Positions 26,740 to 35,136 of a stretch of DNA of 64,000 nucleotides are shown piece after piece. Under the pieces are notes generated by a model that was given only the letters and a program-made list of their open reading frames with translations, made no database searches and had not been told where the DNA came from. This stretch comes from G001797105 sp964528155 (GTDB taxonomy: Bacteria; Chloroflexota; Anaerolineae; Anaerolineales; E44-bin32). The stretch lies in NCBI GenBank assembly GCA_964528155.1, contig CAZGRL010000012.1, forward strand, positions 1 to 64,000, written 5' to 3'. Position 1 is the stretch's first letter, and each line of letters opens with the position of its first letter. The position numbers were made by a program, and so were the translations under genes.

Positions 26740-27753
26740 ATGACGACAGTCCTTGAAGCACTCCAACAAAGCCTGGCGTCCTGCATGCAAGCGTGCGAGC
26801 AGGTGTTCTTCCTGGGAGAGGATGTGCTCGATCCCTACGGCGGTGCGTTCAAGGTTGCCCGCGGGCTGTCCACAAGCTATCCGGATCGGGTAATCACGAC
26901 ACCGGTGTCGGAGGCCGGGATCGTCGGCCTGGGGGTGGGAATGGCCTTGCGAAGCCTGAGACCCGTGGTTGAGATCATGTTCGGCGACTTCCTTACCCTG
27001 GCCGCTGACCAGTTGATCAATCATGCTGCCAAGCTGCGGTGGATGAGCAACAATCAGGTCCGGGTTCCACTGGTCGTCCGTACGCCCATGGGTGGGCGAA
27101 GAGGCTATGGTCCGACGCATAGCCAGACGCTGGAAAAGCACTTTCTGGGGGTGCCCGGGCTGCGGGTCGTGGCCGTGTGTGATTTGGATGATCCGGCAGA
27201 GCTCCTGCGGCACGCGGTCATCGACGACGATGACCCAGTGCTCTTCATTGAGCACAAACTGCTGTACCCGGCCCCGGTCATGGCATTGAGTGGCGTTCAT
27301 GAGTTTCGAGCCGAACGACTGGGCTCGGGCTACCCCAGCTACCGCTTGGGGGTAGATGGCGCCCCGGAACCCAGTGTGACTCTGGCAGCCTATGGTCACA
27401 TGAGCACTCTGGCGCGAACGGCCGCCCTAAAGCTGGCCTATGAACACGAGATCTTCGCCGAGCTCCTTGTATTCACACAACTCAGTCCGGTGCCTCAAGC
27501 GCCTCTGTTGGACAGTCTGGTCAGGACGAAGCGACTGCTCACGCTGGAAGAAGCCTCTCCAACAGCCGCGTGGGGCGCGGAGTTATTGGCGCTCGCCTCG
27601 GAGCACGCTGGGACGGGGCTGCGTGGAGGACGGGTAGGGGCCATGGCCATGCCGGTCCCGGCGGCGGGTCCGCTGGAGGAAACGGTCTTGCCGGGGGTGG
27701 ACGACGTCGTCGAAGCCGCGATTGCCCTGGTGAAAGGCACGCCCCGAGGGTGA
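26740..27753 (+). CDS. 2-oxoacid dehydrogenase E1, beta subunit
   Basis: 337 residues, the transketolase-like partner of the preceding gene. Visible family segments are VFFLGEDVLDPYGGAFKVARGL, TTPVSEAGIVGLGVGMAL (with the conserved Glu that activates ThDP), VEIMFGDFLTLAADQLINHAAK and RTPMGGRRGYGPTHSQTLE. The C-terminal half carries the transketolase C-domain (VTLAAYGHMSTLARTAALKL). The two subunits make an alpha2beta2 E1. The lipoyl/NeuD gene follows after a 105-base gap that contains a promoter-like sequence. Confidence 0.93.
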   Translation: MTTVLEALQQSLASCMQACEQVFFLGEDVLDPYGGAFKVARGLSTSYPDRVITTPVSEAGIVGLGVGMALRSLRPVVEIMFGDFLTLAADQLINHAAKLRWMSNNQVRVPLVVRTPMGGRRGYGPTHSQTLEKHFLGVPGLRVVAVCDLDDPAELLRHAVIDDDDPVLFIEHKLLYPAPVMALSGVHEFRAERLGSGYPSYRLGVDGAPEPSVTLAAYGHMSTLARTAALKLAYEHEIFAELLVFTQLSPVPQAPLLDSLVRTKRLLTLEEASPTAAWGAELLALASEHAGTGLRGGRVGAMAMPVPAAGPLEETVLPGVDDVVEAAIALVKGTPRG

Positions 27754-27797
27754 CCTCCGATCGTTACCCAAATGTTGTCCCGGCCGTCTCGCTCGCG

Positions 27798-27826
27798 TTG
27801 GGTCCATCCGCGATCTCGTATACAAT
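27798..27826 (+). promoter_or_regulatory. Possible internal promoter before the lipoyl/NeuD fusion gene
   Basis: TTGGGT, 17 bases, TACAAT. The -10 is five of six, the -35 three of six. It would let the third gene of the operon be expressed apart from the E1 genes. An AGGAGGT ribosome site lies four bases before the ATG. Confidence 0.45.
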
Positions 27827-27858
27827 CGAAGCTCTGAGTGGCCTGACAGGAGGTACGG

Positions 27859-28971
27859 ATGGGTGAGGCCCAGGCGGTCCTGATTCCCTTGCTCAACCCC
27901 AACGAGCCGGAGGCCAAGCTGGTCGCTCTATACGTCTCGGAGGCGCAGCACGTCGAGGCCGGGGACGCCTTGTGTCTGATCGAGAATACGAAGTCGGCGG
28001 CGGAAGTCGTCGCCGAGGCTAAGGGATTTGTCGTCGGCGTACATGCAAGCACAGGTGAGCTTCTGCGTGCCGGCGATCGATTGTGCTGGATCGCTGAAAC
28101 CGCTGACTGGGTACCGCCCCGGGAGGCGGCCACGGTATCAGACTCACGCGGTGCCGGGATCCCGGAGGGTCTGCGGATCACGGATCCTGCCCTGGCTTTG
28201 GCGAAGCGGGCCGGCTTGGACCTATCCGGGTTGCCGCAAGGCAGGCTGGTCACCGAGCGTGACATCCGGGCCACCATCGGGTCCAGCGGCGGTCTGGCGA
28301 GGCCTGCTGGACCGTTCAACCCGCGCGCCCTGGTGATCTACGGGGGCGGTGGACATGGGAAGTCGTTGATCGACCTCGTTCTCGCTTTGGGCACGTATGA
28401 TCTGGTTGGGGTGATCGATGACGGGCTGGCGATTGGCGGTGACGTCGCCGGGCTGGCCGTCCTGGGTGGAAGCGAGAAGCTGGCCGAGTTGGCGGATAAT
28501 GGCGTCCGTCAGGCGGTCAATGCCGTCGGCGGGATCGGTGACATCCGCAGCCGAGTCCGCGTTTTCGAGACTCTGACCACAGCCGGGTTCGTGTGCCCGA
28601 CCGTGGCTCATCCTCGAGCGTACGTCGAACCGAGCGCGCGACTGGCCGGCGGCGTTCAGGTGTTCCCGCACAGCTATGTCGGCAGTGAGGCCTCAGTCGG
28701 GTTCGGGGCGATCATCAACACCGGCGCTGTTGTCTCCCACGATTGCGCCGTCGGGGATTACGCCAACATCTCCCCGGGCGCGCTGCTGGCAGGAGGGGTT
28801 TCAATCGGTGAGGGTGCGCTTGTCGGGATGGGTGTCACCATCAACCTTAACGTGACTGTCGGGCCCGAGGCACGCATTGGTAACAGCGCCGTGGTCAAGA
28901 GCGACGTTCCATCTCGGGGCGTGGTCAGGGCCGGCAGCGTGTGGCCGGAGCAGACCCCCCGGGAGTCTTGA
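27859..28971 (+). CDS. Lipoyl domain + E3-binding domain + NeuD/PglD-type sugar acyltransferase fusion
   Basis: 370 residues in three parts. Residues of about 1-82 are a lipoyl domain with the attachment lysine in CLIENTKSAAEV (Lys45). About 104-141 are a peripheral-subunit-binding domain (ITDPALALAKRAGLDLSG, then QGRLVTERDIRATI), as in E2 proteins. About 157-370 are a NeuD/PglD acyltransferase: a GGGGHGK nucleotide-sugar motif, then a left-handed beta-helix with the catalytic-type His in VVSHDCAVGD (His294). A second His that I recall from PglD is Asn303 here. A standard E2 catalytic domain is absent. With E1 alpha/beta next door, the likely role (inference) is transfer of an acyl group from lipoate to a sugar. 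No E3 gene is in the window. Confidence 0.88.
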   Translation: MGEAQAVLIPLLNPNEPEAKLVALYVSEAQHVEAGDALCLIENTKSAAEVVAEAKGFVVGVHASTGELLRAGDRLCWIAETADWVPPREAATVSDSRGAGIPEGLRITDPALALAKRAGLDLSGLPQGRLVTERDIRATIGSSGGLARPAGPFNPRALVIYGGGGHGKSLIDLVLALGTYDLVGVIDDGLAIGGDVAGLAVLGGSEKLAELADNGVRQAVNAVGGIGDIRSRVRVFETLTTAGFVCPTVAHPRAYVEPSARLAGGVQVFPHSYVGSEASVGFGAIINTGAVVSHDCAVGDYANISPGALLAGGVSIGEGALVGMGVTINLNVTVGPEARIGNSAVVKSDVPSRGVVRAGSVWPEQTPRES

Positions 28972-28990
28972 GGGCTGAGTCTGCAGGGCA

Positions 28991-29155
28991 GGACGCAAGA
29001 CACAAGACACAGGACACAAGCTGCAAGCTTCAAGCTGCAGATGAACATCAAGGACGCGAATACTCGCGTCCTTTGCGTATTGCCTATGGCTAATTGCTGG
29101 CGATCGCTGAATGCTGAAAGCTGAGTGCTGACCGCCGATCGCTGACAGCTGTCAG
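28991..29155. repeat. Low-complexity GACACAAG / AAGCTTCAAGC tract and palindromes
   Basis: Tandem-like ACAAGACACAGGACACAAG units and a GCTGCAAGCTTCAAGCTGC palindrome, related to the tract at 25585-25756. Further on come variants of GCTGAAAGCTGAGTGCTGA and a perfect 14-bp palindrome CTGACAGCTGTCAG (29142-29155). No gene is seen. Confidence 0.6.
29051..29078 (+). terminator. Terminator of the lipoyl-acyltransferase operon
   Basis: Perfect 9-bp stem AGGACGCGA / TCGCGTCCT, 4-nt loop, followed by TTTGCGT. It lies 80 bases after the last gene. Confidence 0.75.
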
Positions 29156-29168
29156 TTGTCAGCTGACG

Positions 29169-29921
29169 CTAGTACTGCTGCCGGAAATTGAACAAGATGA
29201 AATTCGCATCACACGCATCGGATGTGTCGAATTCGATCTCGTCCGAGAGAGGCGTGCCCGATGTGTCGCTGAGGACGATCTCGAGGTCTCCGCTGGAGGC
29301 GATCGGATGGTCGGTGAGGTTGATCAGATACGCCCCGGGACCGAGCGATTCGACTCCCGATGTGCCTGTCAACGAGTGCAGGTCGATCGGCTGTCCGTCG
29401 AGGACGCCTCTGACGTGCAGGTCCAGATTGAACACAGGAGATCCCGTAAGATCGAACACTTGTCCGCCGATTCCCATGTAGTCGCACGCCAGGTCGTTGA
29501 CCGGGTTCTCCATCCCCACCGGGCTCCCGGGTTGGGCGCCAAACGGGAGAGGAGTCGGCGTGGCCTCCGGGGTCTCGTCCAAAGGAGGCGTTTCCGTCGG
29601 TTCAGGGGTATCCGTCGCAGGCGGAATGGGTGTGGCGACAGCGCCCGGCGTCCGAGTGGGAGTTGCTGTCCACGGGGGTGGCAGGTAGATCTCGGGCGTG
29701 TTGGTTGGTGTGGGGTAGCCCAGGGTGGGCATTAGAGTCGGCGGGACGACGAGCTTGATCGGCAGGTAGGGGGAGATCCGGTCGACAGTGGACGGATTGA
29801 GGAACACGACCGTCATGGCGCCCCCGGCGCACAGGGTCATCAACAACACGCCCAGCGTAAGCAAGTTGAGGATGAGACTGCCGATCCCCGGCCCTGACTG
29901 CCTGTCGTAGTTAGGGTCCAT
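29169..29921 (-). CDS. Membrane-anchored extracellular protein with Thr/Pro linker
   Basis: 250 residues. One N-terminal membrane helix (about 13-42) should anchor it with the rest outside. About 60 residues of Thr/Pro repeats follow, then a compact C-terminal domain of about 110 residues with two cysteines (NDLACDYMG and TSDACDANF) that could form a disulfide. The domain is beta-rich and looks like a small Ig-like or Cna-B-like fold (GQVFDLTGSPVFNLDLHVRG); no family is claimed. It is followed 24 bases upstream by the PpiC-type lipoprotein, so the two may be exported and act together. Confidence 0.78.
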   Translation of the reverse strand: MDPNYDRQSGPGIGSLILNLLTLGVLLMTLCAGGAMTVVFLNPSTVDRISPYLPIKLVVPPTLMPTLGYPTPTNTPEIYLPPPWTATPTRTPGAVATPIPPATDTPEPTETPPLDETPEATPTPLPFGAQPGSPVGMENPVNDLACDYMGIGGQVFDLTGSPVFNLDLHVRGVLDGQPIDLHSLTGTSGVESLGPGAYLINLTDHPIASSGDLEIVLSDTSGTPLSDEIEFDTSDACDANFILFNFRQQY

Positions 29922-29945
29922 TACTCCTCGCCTCCCGAGTTCACC

Positions 29946-30851
29946 TTAGGGTGCGACGAACGTCTGAATGTCGGCGCTGGCCCGCCTTGACATCAACCAG
30001 TCTTCAACAGCCGCCTGGCCGAGCTTCTGCCAGGCATCGCTGGTGAGCGGATGCTCACCGCGCTCAAGGGTCTGGACAATGTGAAAGCCGAGATCGCTCT
30101 CGATGATCCCGCTGATCTCTCCCGGCTGGAGGTTGAAGGCGGCCTCTTCCACCGCCGACATGGTCAGGTAGCCGCGCGGGAACCAGGACAGGTCACCGCC
30201 GGCCAGCCGGGTGCTCAGGTCGAGGGAGTAGGTCGCCGCTAGGTCGGCGAAATCTGCCCCTGCATCGAGCTGGTCGAGAACCTCCTGCGCCTGCTCCCTG
30301 GTCGAGACGACGATGTGTCTGGCGTGAACCTGCTCTGCCGTCCGAGGAACGCCCGACACAATCTGCTCAACCTTGCGCTCCGCCAGGATCTCCTCCTCGA
30401 GGGCGGCTCGGAAACCGTCCAGAGTGTACATGTTTTCCGACAACCACGCATGCATGCCGTCGGTACCTCCGCGCTCGGCGGTCAGGTCGGCGATCGTCTG
30501 ATCGACGGCCTCGGGGTTGACACTCCCACCGTCGGCAAGCTCGCCCTCAGCCAGTAGCCTGCGGTCGATCATCGCCTGCATGACCTGGGCCTGGTAGTCG
30601 TCCAATGTTGCAAGGTCAATGCCAAGAGACGTCTGGGCCGCCTCGAATCGCGCCACTTCAGCCTGGTAATCCGCCAGGAGGATTGGGAAGCCCTCAACCT
30701 TAGCAGCGAGGGGCTCGGGTATCACCGTGGGTGGGAGAGGCGTGGGGCTCGGCGGAATCGCGGTCGAGGTGGGGCTGGGCGTTGCAGTTACGCAGGCGGT
30801 AAGGCAGAGTGAGGCGAGTAAAGCCCCACCCAGCCATCGTGGGGGTCGCAT
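29946..30851 (-). CDS. PpiC/SurA-like peptidyl-prolyl isomerase lipoprotein
   Basis: 301 residues. A signal peptide ends in a lipobox (CLTACVTA, Cys20), followed by a Thr/Pro linker. Residues of about 50-170 form a SurA-N-like helical chaperone region (LLADYQAEVARFEAAQ). A parvulin domain follows at about 173-270, with VHARHIVVSTREQAQEVL, GADFADLAATYS, GGDLSWFPRG and SDLGFHIVQTLERG. It folds secreted proteins on the outer face of the membrane by cis-trans isomerisation of prolines. It probably assists the secreted Thr/Pro-rich proteins encoded nearby. Confidence 0.93.
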   Translation of the reverse strand: MRPPRWLGGALLASLCLTACVTATPSPTSTAIPPSPTPLPPTVIPEPLAAKVEGFPILLADYQAEVARFEAAQTSLGIDLATLDDYQAQVMQAMIDRRLLAEGELADGGSVNPEAVDQTIADLTAERGGTDGMHAWLSENMYTLDGFRAALEEEILAERKVEQIVSGVPRTAEQVHARHIVVSTREQAQEVLDQLDAGADFADLAATYSLDLSTRLAGGDLSWFPRGYLTMSAVEEAAFNLQPGEISGIIESDLGFHIVQTLERGEHPLTSDAWQKLGQAAVEDWLMSRRASADIQTFVAP

Positions 30852-30896
30852 TTGCGGCGGATTATACCTTCAGGGGTCCGTTAGGGCTCGCATGCG

Positions 30897-30935
30897 GGTG
30901 GCGGGAGAGCCGTCGGGCATGGCTCCCCGGGCCAC
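30897..30935 (-). terminator. Imperfect hairpin after RNase J gene
   Basis: GGTGGC and GAGCC on the left pair with GGCTC and GCCACC on the right with small bulges. It lies 40 bases past the RNase J stop. No T-run, so termination is uncertain. Confidence 0.35.
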
Positions 30936-30973
30936 CTCCCGGGTCGTTCCTGCAACCTCCGCAGCCGGCTGGC

Positions 30974-32620
30974 TCAGTCGTGGCGGGAGGCGAATACGAA
31001 GACCATCGGCCGGCGTCGCGTCTCGGCGTAGAAGTACTTGGAGAGCTCGGTTTCGACGACTTCCTCCAGGTTGCTTCCGTTGGCGCTGGCCGCCAGCTGG
31101 TCGATCTTGGTCCGGGCGTCTTCGAAGAGCTGCTCCGCGTCTCGGACGAAGACGAAGCCCTTCGAGACAATCTCCGGTTCTTCGCGGAGCGAACCTGTCT
31201 TTCCGTCAAGGTGAAGGTGCACAACCACAAACCCATCGCGCGCCAGCGCTTCTCGTTCGCGCATTACGGTCGGCCCGATATCGCCGACACCGCTTCCGTC
31301 AACGAACACATAGCCGCCCGGGACGCGTTCCCCAATGTGCATCACTCCGTCGTCGAACTCGATCACGGTCCCATTCTCGACGACGGCCACCTGATCGGCC
31401 GGGATGCCGATCTCACGCGCCAGCGCGGCATGCTGCTTCAAGTGACGCAGCTCGCCGTGGATTGGCACGAAGTACTTGGGTTGGATCAGCCTCAACAGAA
31501 GTTTCATCTCCTCCTGGCGCGCATGCCCGGACACGTGCACCGGGGCGAAGGCATCGTAGACGACATCTGCGCCGCGCTGGAAAAGTCGATTGATCGTGCG
31601 ATGCACCATTTCCTCATTCCCCGGGATTGGATGAGATGACAGGATGACCGTGTCGCCAGGGATCAGATCAAACTGGCGGTTGGTGCCGGTTGACAATCGA
31701 CCCAGGATGGACGAGGGCTCCCCCTGAGTGCCGGTGCACATCAATACAACCTGAGACGGCGGCATCTTGAGGGCCTCGTCCAGTTGCACGATCAAACCAT
31801 CCGGGACATCCAGGTATCCCAGTGAGCGTGCGATGCGGGCATTCTCGACCATGCTCGTCCCGACAAAGGCCATCGATCGGCCGTGGTTGAGCGCCGCTTG
31901 CGCTGCCTGGGCCATGCGTGAGATCAGAGAGGCGAATGTCCCGATAAGGATCCGCCCCGGTGCCTCGCGAAAGACGTCGTCGAAGGCACGATCGATCACT
32001 GCCTCCGAAGGCGTCCACCCTGGCTCATCGGCGTTGGTTGAGTCGGCCAGCAGTGCCAGTACGCCCCGGCCCCCGAGTTCGCCCAACTTGGCGAAGTCCG
32101 TCGGCCAACCGTCGACTGGAGTATGGTCGAACTTGTAGTCTCCGGAATGCACGATCAGCCCGGCCGGGGTTGTAATCGCCAACCCAACACCGTCTGGGAT
32201 CGAGTGACACACATGGAAGAACTCGATGTCAAACGGTCCCACGCGGACCCGATCGCCGGCGCCGACCGTGATCAACTGCAGATCCTTGAGCATCCCGCCC
32301 CGGCTGAGCTTGGCTTCGAGCAGGCCACGCGTCAGTCGTGTGGCGTAGATCGGCGCTCGGATCTCTTCCATCACATGGCGAATCGCGCCCGTGTGATCCT
32401 CGTGACCGTGAGTGACAACGATGCCGCGAACCTTGTCCTTCTTCTCGAGAAGGTAGTCAAAGTCGGGGATGATGTAGTCGATCCCCAACATGTCGTTCTC
32501 TGGGAACATGATGCCGGTGTCGACGACCAGGATATTCTCCCCGTACTCGACGGTCATCATGTTCTTGCCGATCTCCCCCAATCCCCCCAGGGGGACCAAA
32601 CGTAGTGTTTTACTTGCCAT
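30974..32620 (-). CDS. rnj: Ribonuclease J
   Basis: Metallo-beta-lactamase/beta-CASP ribonuclease of 548 residues, with 5'-to-3' exonuclease and endonuclease activity in mRNA decay and rRNA maturation. The zinc motif HGHEDHTGAI is at residues 71-80. The beta-CASP region carries LADSTNADEPGWTPSE, MCTGTQGEPSSILGRLSTG and the late histidine motif HVSGHARQEEMKLLL. Length is normal and no residue is missing. A GAGGAT ribosome site lies just before the ATG. The cold-shock gene is 175 bases upstream on the same strand. Confidence 0.96.
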   Translation of the reverse strand: MASKTLRLVPLGGLGEIGKNMMTVEYGENILVVDTGIMFPENDMLGIDYIIPDFDYLLEKKDKVRGIVVTHGHEDHTGAIRHVMEEIRAPIYATRLTRGLLEAKLSRGGMLKDLQLITVGAGDRVRVGPFDIEFFHVCHSIPDGVGLAITTPAGLIVHSGDYKFDHTPVDGWPTDFAKLGELGGRGVLALLADSTNADEPGWTPSEAVIDRAFDDVFREAPGRILIGTFASLISRMAQAAQAALNHGRSMAFVGTSMVENARIARSLGYLDVPDGLIVQLDEALKMPPSQVVLMCTGTQGEPSSILGRLSTGTNRQFDLIPGDTVILSSHPIPGNEEMVHRTINRLFQRGADVVYDAFAPVHVSGHARQEEMKLLLRLIQPKYFVPIHGELRHLKQHAALAREIGIPADQVAVVENGTVIEFDDGVMHIGERVPGGYVFVDGSGVGDIGPTVMREREALARDGFVVVHLHLDGKTGSLREEPEIVSKGFVFVRDAEQLFEDARTKIDQLAASANGSNLEEVVETELSKYFYAETRRRPMVFVFASRHD

Positions 32621-32794
32621 ATCTTGCTATCCTCGTTGCTTGTTGCTGGCGCGCGTGCATTGCAGGCCGCCTAGTGTGATTGACGTATCGAGAGTTGTTC
32701 ACATCAAGGCATAGCCCCGCCAAACGGCAGGCGCGTCTCGCAGACGGCAACGCAGCCGCAATGGCGGAGATACTGGGTCGGGTATTTTGGCTGT

Positions 32795-33007
32795 TCAACT
32801 CAGTCGGGTGACGTCGGTCGCCTGAGGTCCGCGAATCGTTTGCTCGAGAAAAAAGGCGACCCTTTCGCCTACAGACAGAAAGGGGATTCCCTGGCCGAGG
32901 ATGTCGCGGTAGTGCACGAAAACGTCTTCCCCATCTTCGGCGTCGATGTAGCCGTACCCTTTAGAGCCATCAAACCAGCGCACCACGCCGGTCGTGCGCT
33001 TTGACAA
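32795..33007 (-). CDS. Cold-shock domain protein
   Basis: 70 residues, a single cold-shock domain that binds single-stranded RNA and DNA. The RNP motifs are slightly unusual: KGYGYID for RNP1 (normally KGFGFI) and DVFVHYRDI for RNP2. The start is a TTG with GGAGG six bases before it. A strong promoter (TTGACG, 17 bases, TAGACT) sits about 50 bases upstream. The untranslated leader of about 45 bases could fold, as in cspA mRNAs, but this was not tested. Confidence 0.92.
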   Translation of the reverse strand: MSKRTTGVVRWFDGSKGYGYIDAEDGEDVFVHYRDILGQGIPFLSVGERVAFFLEQTIRGPQATDVTRLS

Positions 33008-33061
33008 AGGCTGCCTCCAAAGTCCTGCAGCGCAGGAATGTGCAGATTTCGTTCGTCGTGA

Positions 33062-33090
33062 AGTCTAACACACGCCCCTGGTGACGTCAA
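33062..33090 (-). promoter_or_regulatory. Sigma-70 promoter for the cold-shock gene
   Basis: On the minus strand: TTGACG, 17 bases, TAGACT (five of six and four of six). Expected start of transcription near 33055, giving a 5' leader of about 45-50 bases. Confidence 0.7.
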
Positions 33091-33147
33091 TTTGGTGGTT
33101 CTGCCGGGGTGCATCCAACATAGGGGGCAAGCCCCTCGCGAGGAATA

Positions 33148-33202
33148 AGGGAAACTGCGTGTTGGACGGCGGCAGCGCCGCCGTCCAACACACAGTTTCC
33201 CT
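33148..33202. repeat. Long hairpin H2 (26-bp stem, one mismatch, 3-nt loop)
   Basis: 33148-33173 pairs with 33177-33202 through 25 of 26 positions; the loop is AGC and the centre is GGCGGC-AGC-GCCGCC. A palindrome CCTCGCGAGG (33134-33143) lies just to its left. It sits between the divergent cold-shock and HD genes. Confidence 0.93.
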
Positions 33203-33615
33203 CCAGAGCGAGGACGCGCCCGCTGGAATGGAACGCCCCCGTTCTGCCGGAAGGCGTGGTGGTAGGGTTGGGGAAACCAGCATGGCTGTGTATTCCACCC
33301 GGCGCGTTGTGATCGTCTTGATACCACCGTGGCAGGTATCGGCCCGGACGATGCTGTCGGCCAGCAGAAGGGCCTCAGGAGCTTCCGGAGATCACTGTGG
33401 CCGAGGGCGATTGTGTCAGGGCCACTTCGGAGGTGGGGCCGATATCTCACGGCTGTGGTGGTAGTCTTGAACCAGGTCAGGCACCGAGCTGAGCTGATTG
33501 TCAGATTCCTCAGTGGGGGCCATGGTATCCGGGAGTTGGTCCATGAGCCCTGACCGTCGGGCGGTCCCGGCGCTGGTGTTCTCATGCAATACGCTCAAAT
33601 CCAGGAGATGTCTTT
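33203..33615. other. Intergenic stretch without a recognisable gene
   Basis: About 410 bases between hairpin H2 and the HD-domain gene. Open frames here have poor composition and no ribosome site. No promoter of good quality was found. Confidence 0.5.
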
Positions 33616-34248
33616 ATGCCGACGATCGAGCAAGCCAGCCGTTGGTACGATCCCGCCGATCCGGTCCACGGTTTCGATCACGTCCTGCGGGTCGCCCAGA
33701 TGGCTGAACGACTGGGGCGCCAGCTCGGGGCGGACCTCGAGATCCTCCGGGCCGCGGCCTTGCTCCACGACGTCTCCGGGGCGGCGCCCGAAGCTGGGGC
33801 GAGGAGCTCACACGAGCAAGGCTCCGCCGAACTCGCCGGTCGGATCCTGGGGGATGAGGGTTGGCCGGAGGAGCGCATCCGCGCCGTCCAACATTGCATC
33901 CTCGCCCACCGCTTTCGAGGTCAGCAGGCGCCGCAGACGCTGGAGGCCCAGATTCTGTTCGACGCCGACAAACTGGATGTGATGGGCGCGTTCGGCGCCG
34001 CCCGCACCATTGGCTATGCTGTGCAAGCCGGGCAGCCGGCCTTCGCCGAGCCATCGGATGAATTCCTCAAAGACGGCACGCCACAGCCAGGCGAGCCGCA
34101 CAGCGCATATCACGAGTACCTCTTCAAGCTGCGCAACGTCAAAGAGCGTTTGTTCACGGAGCCGGCGCGCGCACTGGGTGAGCGGAGATATCAGGCACTG
34201 GTGGCGTTTTTCGAGCAACTTGCGACAGAAGCGCGTGGGTTGGGTTGA
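33616..34248 (+). CDS. HD-domain metal-dependent phosphohydrolase
   Basis: 210 residues with the classic HD signature: HGFDHVLRV, then ALLHDVSG, SHEQGSAELA and a later DADKLDVMG. Such proteins hydrolyse phosphomonoesters or phosphodiesters of nucleotides; the closest relatives are annotated YedJ/YpgQ-like hydrolases. The substrate is unknown. ATG start directly after GGAGATGTCTTT. surE begins about 50 bases downstream, so both may serve nucleotide turnover. Confidence 0.9.
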   Translation: MPTIEQASRWYDPADPVHGFDHVLRVAQMAERLGRQLGADLEILRAAALLHDVSGAAPEAGARSSHEQGSAELAGRILGDEGWPEERIRAVQHCILAHRFRGQQAPQTLEAQILFDADKLDVMGAFGAARTIGYAVQAGQPAFAEPSDEFLKDGTPQPGEPHSAYHEYLFKLRNVKERLFTEPARALGERRYQALVAFFEQLATEARGLG

Positions 34249-34272
34249 CACAATGCGAGTTCGGTCATCGCC

Positions 34273-34281
34273 TGGTATCAT
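34273..34281 (+). promoter_or_regulatory. Possible extended -10 for surE
   Basis: TGGTATCAT lies 21 bases before the surE ATG, just past the HD-domain stop. Confidence 0.35.
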
Positions 34282-34301
34282 TGCCCACAGGTAATCCTGC
34301 G

Positions 34302-35111
34302 ATGTCCGATGATCGAAAACTGATCCTGTTGAGCAATGACGACGGCATTCGCTCCCCCGGTTTGTGGGCGGCGGCGGAGGCCCTTTCGTCGTTGGGCTAC
34401 GTCACCGTCGCCGCTCCGCGTGAACAGCGTTCCGGAAGTGGGAGGAGCATGCCGGTCGATTCGGACGGCATCTTGCGCGAAGAGCACGTGCAAATCGGTG
34501 ACAAGCTCTGGCCCGTGTACGCCGTCGGCGGCTCGCCGGCGCAGGCGGTGCAACATGGGATTCTCGAACTCAGCCCCAGGTTGCCGGATCTGGTCGTGGC
34601 GGGGATCAACTACGGGGAGAACGTCAGTGTCAGCGTCACCATCTCGGGGACGGTCGGTGCCGCTTTGGAAGGAGCGGCGGCGGGCATCCCCGCCATTGCC
34701 GTCTCTCTCGAAACCGACAAACGCTTCCACCTGACCCATTCGGAGGAAATCAACTTCACGGCTGCGGCCCACTTCACCACCGTCTTCGCCGAGAAGCTGC
34801 TTCGAGCCGGGCCGATCCGTGACCTGGATGTCCTCAAGATCGACGTCCCGAGCGGGGCGACACCGGAGACCGAGTGGGAGGTGACCCGGCTCTCACGCGC
34901 GAAGTACTACATTCCCGTAAGCCCCCGGCGAACGCGCCTGGATGAGCCGGGTAGCGTCGGGTATGAAGTCGTCCCCAATCTCGAAGGTCTGGAACCAGAC
35001 TCGGATGTCTACGTCCTCAGAGTAGCGCGCAAGGTTACTGTGACGCCCCTGAGCCTGGACATGACATCCCGGTTGGATCTCGCCGAGCTCAAGCGCCGGC
35101 TCGGACCCTGA
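34302..35111 (+). CDS. surE: 5'-nucleotidase SurE
   Basis: Metal-dependent nucleoside monophosphatase of 269 residues, active in the cytoplasm on nucleotides. Diagnostic motifs are LSNDDGIRSPG near the N-terminus (metal-binding Asp-Asp), APREQRSGSG, GGSPAQAVQHGI, and GINYGENVSVSVTISGTVGA with the invariant Gly-Ile-Asn. The ATG at 34302 gives the exact family N-terminus; the open frame back to 34245 is not used. It converges with inositol monophosphatase across a shared hairpin. Confidence 0.96.
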   Translation: MSDDRKLILLSNDDGIRSPGLWAAAEALSSLGYVTVAAPREQRSGSGRSMPVDSDGILREEHVQIGDKLWPVYAVGGSPAQAVQHGILELSPRLPDLVVAGINYGENVSVSVTISGTVGAALEGAAAGIPAIAVSLETDKRFHLTHSEEINFTAAAHFTTVFAEKLLRAGPIRDLDVLKIDVPSGATPETEWEVTRLSRAKYYIPVSPRRTRLDEPGSVGYEVVPNLEGLEPDSDVYVLRVARKVTVTPLSLDMTSRLDLAELKRRLGP

Positions 35112-35136
35112 CGTAGAGCCAGGATCGACAATTTCC

